NCBI GenBank assembly: GCA_033557465.1
Contig: CM066033.1
Coordinates: 11,657,080-11,721,079, forward strand
Source: Ichthyophis bannanicus
Taxonomy: Eukaryota > Chordata > Amphibia > Gymnophiona > Ichthyophiidae
Length of the DNA: 64,000 bases
Direction of reading: 5' to 3'
Made by a program: the position numbers and the translations under genes. Under the pieces are notes generated by a model. It was not told the DNA's origin. It made no database searches and was given only the letters and a program-made list of their open reading frames with translations. Numbering within the stretch: the stretch's first letter is position 1; each line of letters starts with the position of its first letter. Positions 1 to 10,880 of the stretch are shown here, one piece after another.

Positions 1-3000
1 CAGTCCAATACAACTACATTGCCGACCCTGGAGAAGGAGAGTTATGTCCACACACACAAAGAGGCTCTGATGGGGGGGGGGGGAGGGTTTAGGTGCACAT
101 ATAGGCTATCCATGCATTTCCATTATCAATTTCACACAGTAGTATGACATGCAGCCATCATGGTCCGGTCACATACACACATCGGGGTGTGGTTTTGCAG
201 AAATAACTCAGCCATTGAGATATATATTTACAGCTCATCATCACACAGCTGATAATGTAAGTGAAGGTATGAGATATACACACCACGGAAATGTATATGG
301 TCAGAGGATGGGGAGGTGCCCCTGCATAGTTTCGTGTGTTACAGGAATTGACAACGGGGTAGCAGACAACATTGAGACACCAGAACACACAGTGAGGGGC
401 ATTAGGGGAGATATAGGGGACACAGGATATTACTGCAGCCTTGGATTGATGCAGGGACACGGTAGTGAAGAAACACTTCTGTTCACCCTTTTGTACGTCA
501 ACAGAGAGGTGTGGGAAGGGACAGACCCTTGTAGTTTGGCAATCACACTTCAGAGATAACTCTCACATGACAGAGATCTGTACAGTGTGATGGTGAACAG
601 TCAGTCTGTGAAGGATCTTGGGGGGTCTGCGAGCTGAGGACAGGAAGGTGCAGTGTTGCTGGAGATATGGGGGACACAGGATATTACTGCAGCCTTGGAT
701 TTATGCAGGGACATGGTAGTGAAGAAACACTTCTGTTCACCCTTTTGTACGTCAACAGAGAGGTGTGGGAAGGGACAGACAGAGTACAGACCCTTGTAGT
801 TTGGCAATCACACTTCAGAGATAACTCTCACATGACAGAGGTCTGTATAGTGTGATGGTGAACAGTCAATCTGTGAAGGATCTTGGGGAGTCTGCGAGCT
901 GAGGACAGGAAGGTGCAGTGTGTGTTGCACAGCTAGAAAATGACATATGTATGTTTCCCTTGTGTTTCCCAATCCACAGGACATACCTGTTGCAGCTCCT
1001 GGTGCGGTGGTGCATTGGCAGGTGATTGTAGGTCATCCAACATGCAGTGGTCTGGGGTAGGTTGACCTACAGCTACATTGTCTGTGACAACAGTCAGGGG
1101 AAACACATGTCCTCAGTGATGTGTCATATTGTACATATGATGTTGTTTGCCTCTTTTCCCTGCACCACCATAACCCATATTTTGGTATTGGCACACATAT
1201 CCCCATGTGTTCCTGTCCAGTTCGTCTTCTGCAACATTGTGTCTGTGACACATCCAACAGAGCTGCATGTGTGTGGGTGTCCTAGGTGTTTTGGTGGTGG
1301 GCTACATGTACACCCTTCCCCAACATTGTACCGTCAGCCAACACCAGTGTATCATTGAATTTCACAGGGCCTTTCGGTCCAACAATCTCCAATTGGGCAC
1401 ATACCAGCCGTATGCTTCTGCTGGCATGCTCACCTTAGCATACTGTGTGGGTGTGTTTCTTAGGGTTGGCTGTGTGTTGATACAGTGTGCAGGCATTTTA
1501 CATTATCATGTGGTGTGAGGGGTCTGTACACCTGGGGGGCAGTGATGACTGTGCTATCTCTATTTTGCTGCTGTTTACCATGTGAACATTGTGGATGTGT
1601 GTTGTGCATTGTGAGCAGAACTGTGTCTTGTGTTGTGACATACGACTTTTGAACAGCTTTTTTTGTATCACAGATATTGCCATAATGTGGACATGCATCA
1701 ACAGTGGCTTGACATGGTTACATGGTGATTATACAAATTGTGATGATATCATCTCCCTTCACTGTGACATGTTGTGGCCTTTGAGTGACCCAGGGGATCC
1801 AAGACATACACTTGCTGCACGCACATGGTAGGTTGCACATTTTTCTGGGGGGGATTACATCAGCCTTTACATGTTAATGATTTATGTTTTGTTTCATAGA
1901 CATTTCATGTTGGCTCTCTGTTCAAAAAAATCTGATGCACATGGGGTGGAGCTGTGACACGCCTCGGTAACATGGGCATGGACATGGACATTAACATATC
2001 CATGTGACAGCCGCGTCTGCAGTTCTAATTCCAAATTTGACCAACATGCAGTGTGTTCTGTGTTGTGCTCATGTCATGTTTGCCTGTGTGACGTTTTATT
2101 ATGCACATAGTTATGTTTGGCTCTCTGCAATTTGTGCTGATGTAGCAAGCAGCATACCAATACATCATTTATCCTCTTCTGACACAGGGCAGTGGACAAA
2201 CCAGCACATCTACTACAGTGCATCCGGCGTCGCCATCATCCACCTGTTGGGGGACACACCACCATGGAACTATCCCTGGGAAATGCTGCTATAGGATGTT
2301 TGACCTCTGCGAGTGGGACACATGCCTAGGATGGATAGTATTATTGTTGGAGTGTGACTTGGGCCCTGACAGACCTCTCCTACACACTGTTGCTGCCATG
2401 CTCTGGCTGGGTGTCGTGTTCATTGCAGAAGACACACATGACCTTTCCAATACTCTGGCATATTGGGATGTGACACTTGACTATGCATGCCCGGTGTTAC
2501 AAGGACAGTTTTGACCTGACTTGTTGGATTGCAGACACACTTTGCACTTTGGACACTGTGTACTGGTCCCCACGTGTGCAACAGGGACTTACATTGTTGC
2601 TGTATGTTGTACATTCCTCAAATGTTGTGTTTTGGCCGTGTGTGTGACATGGACCACAGGACACGCTCAGCTGTTTGGTTCACCACAAGCATACAGCCAT
2701 GCGTGTGGCATAGGGGGAGCAATGCAGAGGTCCTGTTGTCTATGTCCACTTGGACATGGTACAGTTTTTGCCATGACAATGCTTTGCTGCACACCAACAG
2801 CTTAGATTGATGTTGTCACTCACCAAGGGTGTTTCCATGCATGTGTGGCATCACTGTATCGTGTTGATACGTACACGGTGCACGTGCATATGACTGACAT
2901 TGTTGGGGAAACACAGCATGTGGCAATATGGCTTCTGTGTGGTTTACTGTACAATGTTTGCCATCACTTTCCATCTCTCTATACTGGCTTTTGGATTTGC

Positions 3001-3409
3001 TTACTGTCCAGACGTGACACTAAACATGTATTTACGAACCTTGCATTGCATGTCTGCACACTCCTATTTATCCCCTGGGGTAACGACACTCACATTGCCC
3101 CATTATATTTGGACTGTCGCAGTGTGAGTGTCCATTGTCTTCCTTCAATTGTGCATTCCATGTACCGTGATATATGTGTACAGACACTGTATCCACACCA
3201 GCCAGTGCAGGGGGACCTTCTGCATAGTGTTATCTCTGCATGTTTCTGCAGGTGGTTATTTTGCAATTGTCTCTGCGTTCATGTGCCTCTGCTACCTGTT
3301 AGCATATCATTGTGCTTTTGACAATTGTTTAGGGTTACATTGTTGCAGCTTTAGATCCTATATGGAGCATTATGTGACAGCTGTAACATATATTTCCATA
3401 TGTGTCTTT
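1..3409 (+). mobile_element. Giant GT-rich non-coding element, copy A, left portion
   Basis: This stretch is TG/CA-rich and has no frame that resembles a protein; the open frames in it are short and overlap on both strands. It is joined here to 8724-12038 because a LINE with matching target duplications splits the two. The composite has a right terminus at 12038 that matches those of copies B (28327-32583) and C (45500-48636). The left terminus lies outside the window, so copy A exceeds 6.7 kb without the LINE. Apart from the tandem duplication at 409-921, I see no internal structure in this half. Membership of this half in the family rests on continuity across the LINE, not on direct alignment to B or C. 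Confidence 0.55.
409..921. repeat. Tandem duplication, two units of about 254 bp
   Basis: The segment beginning with the ACACAGGATATTACTGC block near 419 recurs about 254 bp downstream, near 673. It includes the same GTACGTCAACAGAGAGGTG stretch and the same end near GAGGACAGGAAGGTGCAGTG. Differences are point changes plus a short insertion (ACAGAGTACAG) in the second unit. It is a local direct duplication within copy A. Confidence 0.9.
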
Positions 3410-3426
3410 AAACTTTGAACATTTTA

Positions 3427-4417
3427 GTTCAAATCATTTTTATTCAAGGTTTTTTACTTTAACACACCATCACAACAGGCAATAAAACATAAGCCAGTAT
3501 GGGAACAATAAAATCAAAGACAGACCAGATGTACCAAACAGAGGTACAGCAAACAGCAGGAAGACTATATAGTGAACAAAACTGTACAACTGTAGAAAAA
3601 CACATCACCCCAAGAAAGGCCCCACAGAAATGAAGAAAAGATCTCCCCTCCCCATCTGGAGTGTGCTCGTACCAGAACATAGGGTCAGTCCACACCTCAA
3701 GGACACATGAGCACTCCAGCATGGTCTGTACGCGTAGTGTATTAAACATGAATACCGGTATACTGTACAATGTGCAACCCTGAGAGCCCCCTCCCTTCCC
3801 ACCCAAACCCCCACCCCCCCAACCCGTTTCTACTCCCACAAGTGTAAGAAGACCTTCTCCTTACCGTTACCAGTGCTCTGATCACCCCAATTCACCTCCA
3901 TGGAACCCCAGGTACCACAGAAGCATTTGTAAGGTGTAAAACCACCACTTAGCAGCAGTACGATTCCCCCCTCCCCCCACAAGAGTATAGAAGAACAAAA
4001 AAAAAAAACCAGAAAACGAACAATACCCAGCAACCCAAGCAGCAATAAGACACAGAGGTAGAGGAAGGAAGGGAGAGACCAAGAAGAACAGACACAAATT
4101 CAAGAGTCAAACATTCACCACCATGCTGCATTCTCGTGTGGGCAACTGGGTCAAAAGAGGTGCCCAAAGTTCCAGAAAGGAATCCCAAGCTTTACCACCT
4201 TGCTGCTTGGCCGTCAGCTTTTCCATATATAGCAATTCCCCCAACGCGCTCTCCCATATCTGAACCCCAGGGGGAGACAAGGCAGCCTAACAACTCAGCA
4301 ACACTTTCTTCACTAGCAACAGGCCCCTTATTAGCAACATCCTCTGAGATGGCGTAAGAGCCTGATTAGCAGGGCCCCACCAATGGAACAAGCAAACCTC
4401 TTTGCTCCAACTAACAT
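3427..4417 (-). other. ORF2 C-terminal remnant and 3' UTR of the L1-like LINE
   Basis: Downstream of the ORF2 stop on the minus strand, the stretch near 4130-4240 encodes a short segment (KAWDSFLELWAPLLTQLPT) that lines up with the end of ORF2 in the related element at 62370-62400 (RRWRSFLECWGPHLQSL). Most of the zinc-knuckle C-terminal domain expected before it is missing, so ORF2 has lost several hundred bp here. The rest, down to 3427, is 3' UTR with C-rich and T-rich tracts. Confidence 0.6.
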
Positions 4418-6952
4418 CTAACTCCCTTTCCACAAAAATCCCCTCAAATATTTCTCAAAACACCGCCAGTCGCTCTCCCGTATCCACATGGGCAGTAATC
4501 GCAAGACATACAACCAGCGGGGCATCTCCACCATGGTGAATAGGGCTATCCTCCCCTTGAGCGATAAAGGCAGGCCTTTCCACTTCGCAAAGGTCCGTCG
4601 AGCTCTACTCAGCATACCGGGGACATTAACTTTGTACAAATTTGCCGGATTATCCGGTAGTTGAATCCCTAAATACTTAATCTCCCCCTTTGCCCAGTCA
4701 AGTGGGAACCGACCCCTCCATGACGGTCGACCCCTTCCCCCTACATCTAGTACCACTGACTTGGAGACATTTATTTTGAGACCAGAGAATTCGCCATACT
4801 CTTGTATCAATAGCAGAACGCGCTCCAAGAAGGGCTGCGGTCTCGTTAAGCATAGGAGCATATCGTCCGCATATGTGCTAATTTTCATTTCGTCATCTCC
4901 TAATAAGATGCCTCGAACTTCAGAATGACATTGGATAGCATGCAACAAAGGCTCCAACGAAAGCACGAATAGCAGGGGAGACAGAGGGCATCCCTGACGC
5001 GTCCCACGCCCCAGTTCAAAAGCGTCTGAACTAGCCCCACACAGCACCACTCGCGCCATGGGGCGCTGATAGAGGGCCTGAACCCACTGCACTAAGTTTC
5101 CCTGCAGCCCAAAATGCGCCAAGACATCCCATAGATATCGCCAAGCCACCCTATCGAATGCTTTCTCAGCATCCAAACTAACTAGAAGTAAAGCTTCTTC
5201 TCTCCGCAAACAATGCTCCATACCTAGAAGCAACCTAGTAATATTCTTTGTCGCCTCTCGACCTTGCACAAAACCCACCTGTCTAGGAGCTACTAGCGAA
5301 GGCAAAATGCCATTAAGCCGCCCCGCCAAAACTGACGCTAGAATCTTCACATCACTGTTTATGAGGGACATAGGCCTATAAGAGGCCGGTTCCATAACAC
5401 CCTTCCCTGGTTTCGGGATCACAGTAATATCAGCACAGCGCATATCTCTCGGGAATTCCCCCTCCTGACGAACAGCATCAAACATCACCAACATTGAAGG
5501 AGCCAACCTGGACACAAGTAATTTGTAATACTCGATACTAAAACCATCGGGCCCAGGCGCCTTATGGGACTTCCCCTTCATGATCCCCGTATGTATCTCA
5601 TGCACCGTCAAGGGCTTATTCAGCTTCTCCAATTGCTCCGCAGACACCTGCGGCAGTGACAAGCCCTGCAAAAAGGCACTACCCTTCCCGTAATCCCTTT
5701 CCTCCTCACAGTATAAGCTAGCATAAAAGCTCTGAAAAATGCTGGCTATCTTCCGCGACTGGTGCTGCACGTTCCCCTGCTCGTCCCAAAGAACAGGAAT
5801 GAAGCGTGCCCCCCCAGGATCTCTGACTAACTTCGCAAGTAGCCGCCCTGTCCGGTTTCCATACCTATCCAGTTGATGCCTGTAATACGACATCGATAGA
5901 CCTGCTCTTCGCTGAAGCAACTCATTAAGTGCCAACTGAGAACGCGTATACTCTCGCTGGAGGGCTTCATCAGCCACAGTACCTAGCTTCCGCTGCAACT
6001 CCCGAAGCCCCCGTTCCAGAACCAGAATACTACGATCCATATGACGGCGCCACTGGATAGTATATGAGATGATGGCTCCACGCATCACCACCTTGCTAGC
6101 CTCCCAGAACAACAGAGGAGAGCAATCTGGCTGATCGTTAAAGGCGACATATTCGTCCCACTGTTTTTCCAAAACCGTCTGAAACTCCTTATCCTGACAC
6201 AAATATGCCAGGAAACGCCACCTCTTCTGCAACATGCCTTTACAATCCCACAACACCCACACCATACCATGGTCAGACACTACTATCGGATCAATTTCAG
6301 CCTGCAAAATCCTCGAGAACCCACCTTCACTCACCAGTATATTGTCAATACGAGACCAAGTATGGTGGGCTCTAGATTGATGCGTATACTCCCTCGTCCC
6401 CGGGTGAAGCAAGCACCAGACATCCACTAGATCACCCATTTTACAGAGATAGGCCACTCCCCTACGCACCCAGGAAACCAGCGCACCCCCCTTAGATTTA
6501 TCAAGAGAAGGGTCATGCAGGCAATTGAAGTCACCAGCCATAAGCACCTTATTAGTCCCCGCTTCCCGGACAAAGCGTAACAATTTCTTGAAGAACTCAT
6601 GATCATATACATTGGGTGCATAAACATTCGCTATCCAAACCACTTCATTGAAGAGCTTGGCAGTTATCAATACATATCTGCCATTGGGATCCGCTTGCAT
6701 CTTAGTTACTTCAAAGGGGATTCCGCGCTTCACTAACACCACCACTCCCGCCTTCTTTCCCCCCGACGATGCCCCATATACAGCATCCACCCAATCTTTC
6801 TTTAGCTTTCTGTGTTCAAGCTCGCTTAAATGTGTTTCTTGCAACAGCGCAATGTGCGTGCCCTTTCTTTTTAACATCTGCAATATTTTAGTGCGCTTGA
6901 CCGGAGACCCAATGCCCCCCACATTCCAAGATATTATTTTGGCATTCAACAT
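4418..6952 (-). CDS. L1-like ORF2: apurinic endonuclease and reverse transcriptase (C-terminally shortened)
   Basis: This is an uninterrupted 844-codon frame encoding the enzyme that nicks target DNA and primes reverse transcription of LINE RNA. The N-terminal ~230 residues form an EEP/APE-type endonuclease: SWNVGGIGSP near residue 8, LLQETHL near 36, AGDFNCLHD near 140, SRIDNIL near 200, and VVSDHGMV near 224 with the catalytic Asp-His. The reverse transcriptase follows: GPDGFSIEYY, DAEKAFDRVAW, RGTRQGCPLSPLLF, the catalytic STYADDMLL, then GLKINVSKS and KYLGIQLP. It stops after GFLWKGS, roughly 350-400 residues short of a typical L1/Tx1 ORF2, because the C-terminal zinc-knuckle region is mostly gone. 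The start MLNAKIISWN precedes the endonuclease directly, as usual. All core catalytic motifs look intact, which suggests a fairly young insertion. Confidence 0.93.
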   Translation of the reverse strand: MLNAKIISWNVGGIGSPVKRTKILQMLKRKGTHIALLQETHLSELEHRKLKKDWVDAVYGASSGGKKAGVVVLVKRGIPFEVTKMQADPNGRYVLITAKLFNEVVWIANVYAPNVYDHEFFKKLLRFVREAGTNKVLMAGDFNCLHDPSLDKSKGGALVSWVRRGVAYLCKMGDLVDVWCLLHPGTREYTHQSRAHHTWSRIDNILVSEGGFSRILQAEIDPIVVSDHGMVWVLWDCKGMLQKRWRFLAYLCQDKEFQTVLEKQWDEYVAFNDQPDCSPLLFWEASKVVMRGAIISYTIQWRRHMDRSILVLERGLRELQRKLGTVADEALQREYTRSQLALNELLQRRAGLSMSYYRHQLDRYGNRTGRLLAKLVRDPGGARFIPVLWDEQGNVQHQSRKIASIFQSFYASLYCEEERDYGKGSAFLQGLSLPQVSAEQLEKLNKPLTVHEIHTGIMKGKSHKAPGPDGFSIEYYKLLVSRLAPSMLVMFDAVRQEGEFPRDMRCADITVIPKPGKGVMEPASYRPMSLINSDVKILASVLAGRLNGILPSLVAPRQVGFVQGREATKNITRLLLGMEHCLRREEALLLVSLDAEKAFDRVAWRYLWDVLAHFGLQGNLVQWVQALYQRPMARVVLCGASSDAFELGRGTRQGCPLSPLLFVLSLEPLLHAIQCHSEVRGILLGDDEMKISTYADDMLLCLTRPQPFLERVLLLIQEYGEFSGLKINVSKSVVLDVGGRGRPSWRGRFPLDWAKGEIKYLGIQLPDNPANLYKVNVPGMLSRARRTFAKWKGLPLSLKGRIALFTMVEMPRWLYVLRLLPMWIRESDWRCFEKYLRGFLWKGS

Positions 6953-7725
6953 ATCAGCAGCATGTTGCGACCCTCAGCAGAGCACAGAATTTCAATCCCA
7001 CCCAGAGACGCCCAGCCTCGTCTCCAGGATGTCACCCCACAACTGATCATATAGGGTGAAACACTAGGCAGAGCATACGCCACCCACCTTAAACAAAACA
7101 GTCTTCTAAATACCAAATCCTCAGCTCCTACGCCTTCCTCCCCAACCCCCCCTTGATCTGCCCCTTCCAACCCTCCATTCCCCTCTCCCCCGTCCCCGGG
7201 CCCTCCCAACCCTCCAGACTCATCCAACCCCCCCTCCCCTGGATACCCTTCCCCTTCCCCCTTCCCCACCTCTGATTCCCCCCCACCAGACACTCATCAC
7301 ACCCATTCCACCATACACACTCCCCCGAACCGTCATCCAGCTTCCCATGCAAACTACCCTCCACATCTCCATACACACTTTCATCCATTCTGCCCCCTAC
7401 CCCCATAAGTTCACCAATACAGAACCCTGCTTCTACAGGGCACTCCCCTAAGGGAGTAAGATCACAGTCATTGCCCCTCCGGGCCGCTTGGTAGTAACAT
7501 AAAGTCATACATGAAACGGCAACAAGCCAGTCCAAACCGGTCCTGCAGAAAGATGAGGTGGCAAGCCTGGTCACGGTGCCCTACATGTGGTGACCACGAG
7601 GCCTTGCCACAACTCAACGTTGAAAAAGCACACAGCAGGGCTCTTCAGCTAGTCAGCTTAGTGCCAATGTCCACACAGTGATTCCCCTCACTCTCCATTC
7701 GGCGCTGTAGAATCCGCCAGCGTTG
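6953..7725 (-). other. Inter-ORF spacer of the L1-like LINE
   Basis: About 770 bp between ORF1 and ORF2, very rich in C on the plus strand (runs such as CCCCTCCCCTGG and CCTTCCCCTTCCCCC near 7180-7270). Open frames here are low-complexity Gly/Glu-rich shadows of the G-rich minus strand. I see no protein family in it. It is unusually long for an L1 inter-ORF gap and may have grown by simple-repeat expansion. Confidence 0.6.
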
Positions 7726-8646
7726 TCACAAACTTTTTCGCCACTCCTGCTTGTTCAAAGAGTGCGTGGTACCCTTGTAAAAGATCTTTAGAATGGCTGG
7801 GTAGATCAGCGCAAACTTCATTCCACGCTTAATTAGCGCGCTGCAGATAGGCGCAAACTCCTTACGTCGGGCGGCTAAAGATGCCGAGTAGTCCGAGAAC
7901 AGCAGGACCATTCCATTTTCTAGCTTCAAGTCCCTTTTCTTCCGGTAAGCTTGCAGTAACAAAGTTTTGTGTTGGAAATTCAAAAGGCGTGCCAGCACCG
8001 GTCTCGGCCGGCTCTGGCCCTCCTGCAGCGGTCCAAGTCAGTGGGCTCGCTCCACCTGTATTTTCCCCTGTAGTTCTGCAAGGCCTAGCGCCTGCGGGAG
8101 CCATTCCTCGAACAGGGTAAACAGCTTACTCCCTGTCCAAGACTCAGGCACGCCAATCAATCTTAAGTTGTTCCGTCTCGAACGATTTTCTAGGTCGTCA
8201 ACTTTCTGTAGCAAGTCGTCGAGCTGTTTCTGCTGCTTCACGTTTGCTCTTTCCAATGCCAGCTCTCCCTCCTCCAACACGGTCACCCGCTGTTCAACCT
8301 CATCCATTCTCTTAGCAAACTCTCCAAACTTCTCACCCATCTCGTCCAATTTTCGCATGACTGTGTCAAACCTGGGCTCCAACATTTTCACCACTTCCTG
8401 AGCCACCTCATCCGGGCCCGAGTCCACGCTGTCCTTCCCCGGGGAGTCCAGCACAGATACCGCCCGGGCCGCAGCTGCCATTTTAGTGTCCCGTGTGCCC
8501 GCGGCTTTATCTCTTTTTACCGCTGCTCTCATTTGCACAAGGTTACAACCAGCCTCCCCAGGTACAAACGCAGTTATTGCATAAGTATTGGTGCCACTCA
8601 CTGCAATAGTGGACCGTTGTTGCCAATTAAATTGCAAAGTTTCCAC
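7726..8646 (-). pseudogene. L1-like ORF1 (RNA-binding chaperone), one frameshift
   Basis: L1 ORF1 proteins trimerise through a coiled coil and coat LINE RNA through an RRM plus a C-terminal domain. The upstream frame (8646-8038) shows a heptad-rich coiled coil in its middle, with LEEGELALER and LLQKVDDLENRS, followed by the RRM signature SRRNNLRLIGVPE and ending at VERAH. The protein continues in another frame (7998-7726) with LARLLNFQHKT, LLFSDYSASLAARRKEF and KFALIYPAIL, the family's C-terminal motifs, so a frameshift lies near 8000-8040. The Met at 8532 (MRAAVKRDK) is a likelier start than 8646, since the preceding residues look like translated leader. The intact paralogue at 60859-61665 shows the same motif order. 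Confidence 0.85.
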
Positions 8647-9309
8647 AAGCGGCCCGGGAGCGCAACGAGGAAGCTCCTCACCCGCTCATGTGCACACGTG
8701 ATCTCCAAACTTTCAACATTTAAAAAACATATTCTGTTCTCATGTGTGTGTCTCCTGTGTTTCCAGATAGATATGTTTTAGGGAACAGATCATGATTGAT
8801 GTGTGTTGGGCCCTCATCATGCACCGCCTACTGTCTACATGCACTCATATGTAAGTAACACATTTGAGGCGTGCAGCAGCATGTGGTGTGTGGGGGCCAA
8901 ATGCATACTGCCCACCATGCACCTGATGCACATTATCTCTCCTGCCCCTCATTTGTAGACGTGCCAGTGACCTTTACGTAGGATGTGGGTTGCTGCCCTG
9001 CTAAATGTTGGTTTGGCCTTTCACCTGGGATCCACCCACCTGGGGATTATGATGGCGGTATCTACACTATCTGTGATGATTAAAGAAAATAAAGGTATAT
9101 GTTTGACATACATTTGTCTCAGCTGCTGCTTGCTCACACCGACACTTGTATTTGATGCTTTTCTGGTCATATCCATGGCCCACCTGTGCTCACATCCTTG
9201 TACGGTGCCAGCTGTCTATCTGCCAGGCGTTTACCACATCACTGGATGGTGCAGGTTCCCATAAGCACCTTCCCTTTGAGGTACTATTTTGGAATTATGG
9301 TCATAGTGC

Positions 9310-9377
9310 TTGTTTGGGATAGTGGTTGCAGACATGTGTTATAAGACCATAGGTTGCAGGTTTGATCCCCACATGGG
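9310..9377 (+). repeat. tRNA-like unit in tandem unit 1
   Basis: The GTTTGGGATAGTGGTT start resembles a degenerate A box and GGTTTGATCCCC resembles a B box, followed by a closing ACATGGGG stretch. It is a tRNA-derived block rather than a tRNA gene: the stems are imperfect and no standard cloverleaf is evident. Confidence 0.5.
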
Positions 9378-10011
9378 GTTTTTTTTTTTTGTTTAAATTA
9401 TTCTGTTGTGATAACATGACCATTTGGAACCTACAGGTTCATCACCTATGCACACACACTTCCATCTCTTCACTGTACACCCAAGTGTGCCCTCTGTGCT
9501 GCCTATCCATCACATATTGGCTGTTACATATGTCTCTTACTTTATGGGGTTTACATGGCAGTCCGCCTGGGGAATTGGCATTGCTGCTGGTCTGTCTCAC
9601 ACCTGTTTGCAAGTTCAATTCTCTCTTGTTCTGTTCCATATTTTCCATCATTTGTAGACAGGCCAGTGACCTTTCTGTAGGATATGGGTTGCTGTCCTGC
9701 GAAATGTTTATTCGGCGTTTCTCCTGAGATCCACTCCCCTAGATATTATGATGGCGGTATCTACACTATCTGTGATTACTAACAAAAAAAAAGAAGATAT
9801 GTGTTTTAAATACATATGTCTCGGATGCTGCTTGATCACACTGACACTTGTATTTAATGATTTTCTGGTCATATCCATGGCCCACCTGTGCTCACATCCT
9901 TGTATGGTGCCACCTGTCTATCTGCCAGGCATTTGCCACATCACTGGGTGTTGCAGGTTCCCATACACACATTCCCTTTGAGGTACTATTTTGGCATTGT
10001 GCTCATAGTGG

Positions 10012-10080
10012 TTGTTTGGGATAGTGGTAAAAGACATGTGTTATAACACCATAGGCTGTGGGTTTGATCCCCACATGGGT
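10012..10080 (+). repeat. tRNA-like unit in tandem unit 2
   Basis: Duplicate of the block at 9310-9377, with the same GGGATAGTGGT A-box-like and GGTTTGATCCCC B-box-like motifs. The B box is unchanged between the duplicates. Confidence 0.5.
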
Positions 10081-10163
10081 GTTTTTTTTTTAGCTAACAT
10101 AACCATTAGGAACCTGCTGCTTCATCACCTATGCACACACACTTCCAGCTCTTCACTGTACAC

Positions 10164-10356
10164 CAGGGGTTCTCAACCCTGTCCTCGGGACCCACCTAGC
10201 CAGTCGGGGTTTCAGGATAACACAATGAATATGCATAGGAGAGATTTGCATATAATGGAGGCAGTGTATGCAAATCTCTCTCATACATATTCATTGTGGT
10301 TATCCTGAAAACCCAACTGGTTAGGTGGGTCCGGAGGACAGGGTTGAGAACCCCTG
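10164..10356. mobile_element. Palindromic hAT-type MITE, 193 bp, with 8-bp target duplication
   Basis: It begins CAGGGGTTCTCAACCCTGTC and ends with the near-perfect inverse, GACAGGGTTGAGAACCCCTG. The two halves pair along most of their length, including inverted copies of GAGAGATTTGCATA and AATGAATATGCAT. It is flanked by an exact 8-bp duplication CTGTACAC at 10156-10163 and 10357-10364. The paralogous tandem unit has the unoccupied site (CTGTACAC once, at 9473-9480), so insertion after the duplication is directly visible. 8-bp duplications and CAGGGG termini are typical of hAT elements. Confidence 0.93.
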
Positions 10357-10814
10357 CTGTACACCAAAGTGTGCCCTCTGTTCTGCCTATCCATCACATA
10401 TTGGCTGTTACATATGTCTCTTACTTTAGGGAGTTTATATGGCAGTTTGCTTGGGGGATTGGCATTGCTGCAGTTCAGCTGGTCTGTGGCACACCTGTTT
10501 GCAGGTTTGAATCTGTCTTGTTGTGTTCCATATTTTCCCCTGCTCCACAGAGCATCCCCTGCTGCCCTTTGGGTTTAGGTTTTTTCCCCTTTTGCATGCT
10601 GTCTCCACTGCATAACATTTGATTGTGTGTGTGCATCTAGGTATATTTGGGTGTTGTCCCAATTACAGACTGTGATGTGATCTGTACAAGCGATATCTGC
10701 ATGTGCATTTGGTCATGGTTACTGTTGGAGGTTTGCCTATCATGGCAGCCAGCAGGCTTCTTGTGTGATGCCCTGCAGTATTCTTCTATGCAGCCTTTGC
10801 TAATAAGCTCACGT

Positions 10815-10880
10815 TGGTGGTGTGGTCTACCGGTCTGTGCATTGACACTTGTGCTGATGGTCATAGGTTTGATTCCTCTC
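10815..10880 (+). repeat. tRNA-like unit in copy A
   Basis: GTGGTGTGGTCTACCGGTC followed by a B-box-like AGGTTTGATTCCT. It is a weak match, kept because similar blocks recur at regular intervals in this element. Confidence 0.35.

Larger units (their letters stand above)
3427..8706 (-). mobile_element. L1-like LINE, nearly full length, minus strand
   Basis: A non-LTR retrotransposon of about 5.3 kb read on the minus strand: short 5' UTR near 8650-8706, ORF1 (8646-7726), a long C/G-rich inter-ORF spacer, ORF2 (6952-4418), a remnant of the ORF2 C-terminus near 4130-4400, then the 3' UTR. It is bracketed by a likely 17-bp target-site duplication, AAACTTTGAACATTTTA at 3410-3426 and AAACTTTCAACATTTAA at 8707-8723 (two mismatches). 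The 3' end is not poly(A): read on the minus strand it finishes AATAAAAATGATTTGAAC directly against the target. The L1-type element at 60678-63284 has nearly the same 3' end, so both belong to one tail-less L1-group lineage. Damage seen is one ORF1 frameshift and loss of part of the ORF2 C-terminal domain. Confidence 0.9.
8957..10545. repeat. Tandem duplication, units of about 700 bp, the second carrying a MITE
   Basis: 8957-9655 and 9656-10545 are diverged direct repeats. Shared blocks include TATCTACACTATCTGTGAT, CCATGGCCCACCTGTGC, GGTTTGATCCCCACATGGG and CACATATTGGCTGTTACAT. The second unit is longer mainly because a 193-bp hAT-type MITE sits in it. Each unit has one plus-strand tRNA-like block. 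Confidence 0.9.

Noticed and set aside
409..921. CRISPR-like array
   Set aside because: Only two long repeats without short regular spacers. It is an ordinary tandem duplication in a vertebrate genome.
149..3321. Several open frames of 80-160 codons in the GT-rich region
   Set aside because: They occur on both strands, overlap, are Cys/His/Val-rich as expected from TG/CA-rich sequence, and match no family. Composition explains them.
6946..7574. Gly/Glu-rich open frames on the minus strand
   Set aside because: These come from C-rich plus-strand runs in the LINE inter-ORF spacer, with no domain.
9310..10080. Possible functional tRNA genes
   Set aside because: The B-box-like motifs are good but acceptor and anticodon stems do not form, so they are tRNA-like relics.
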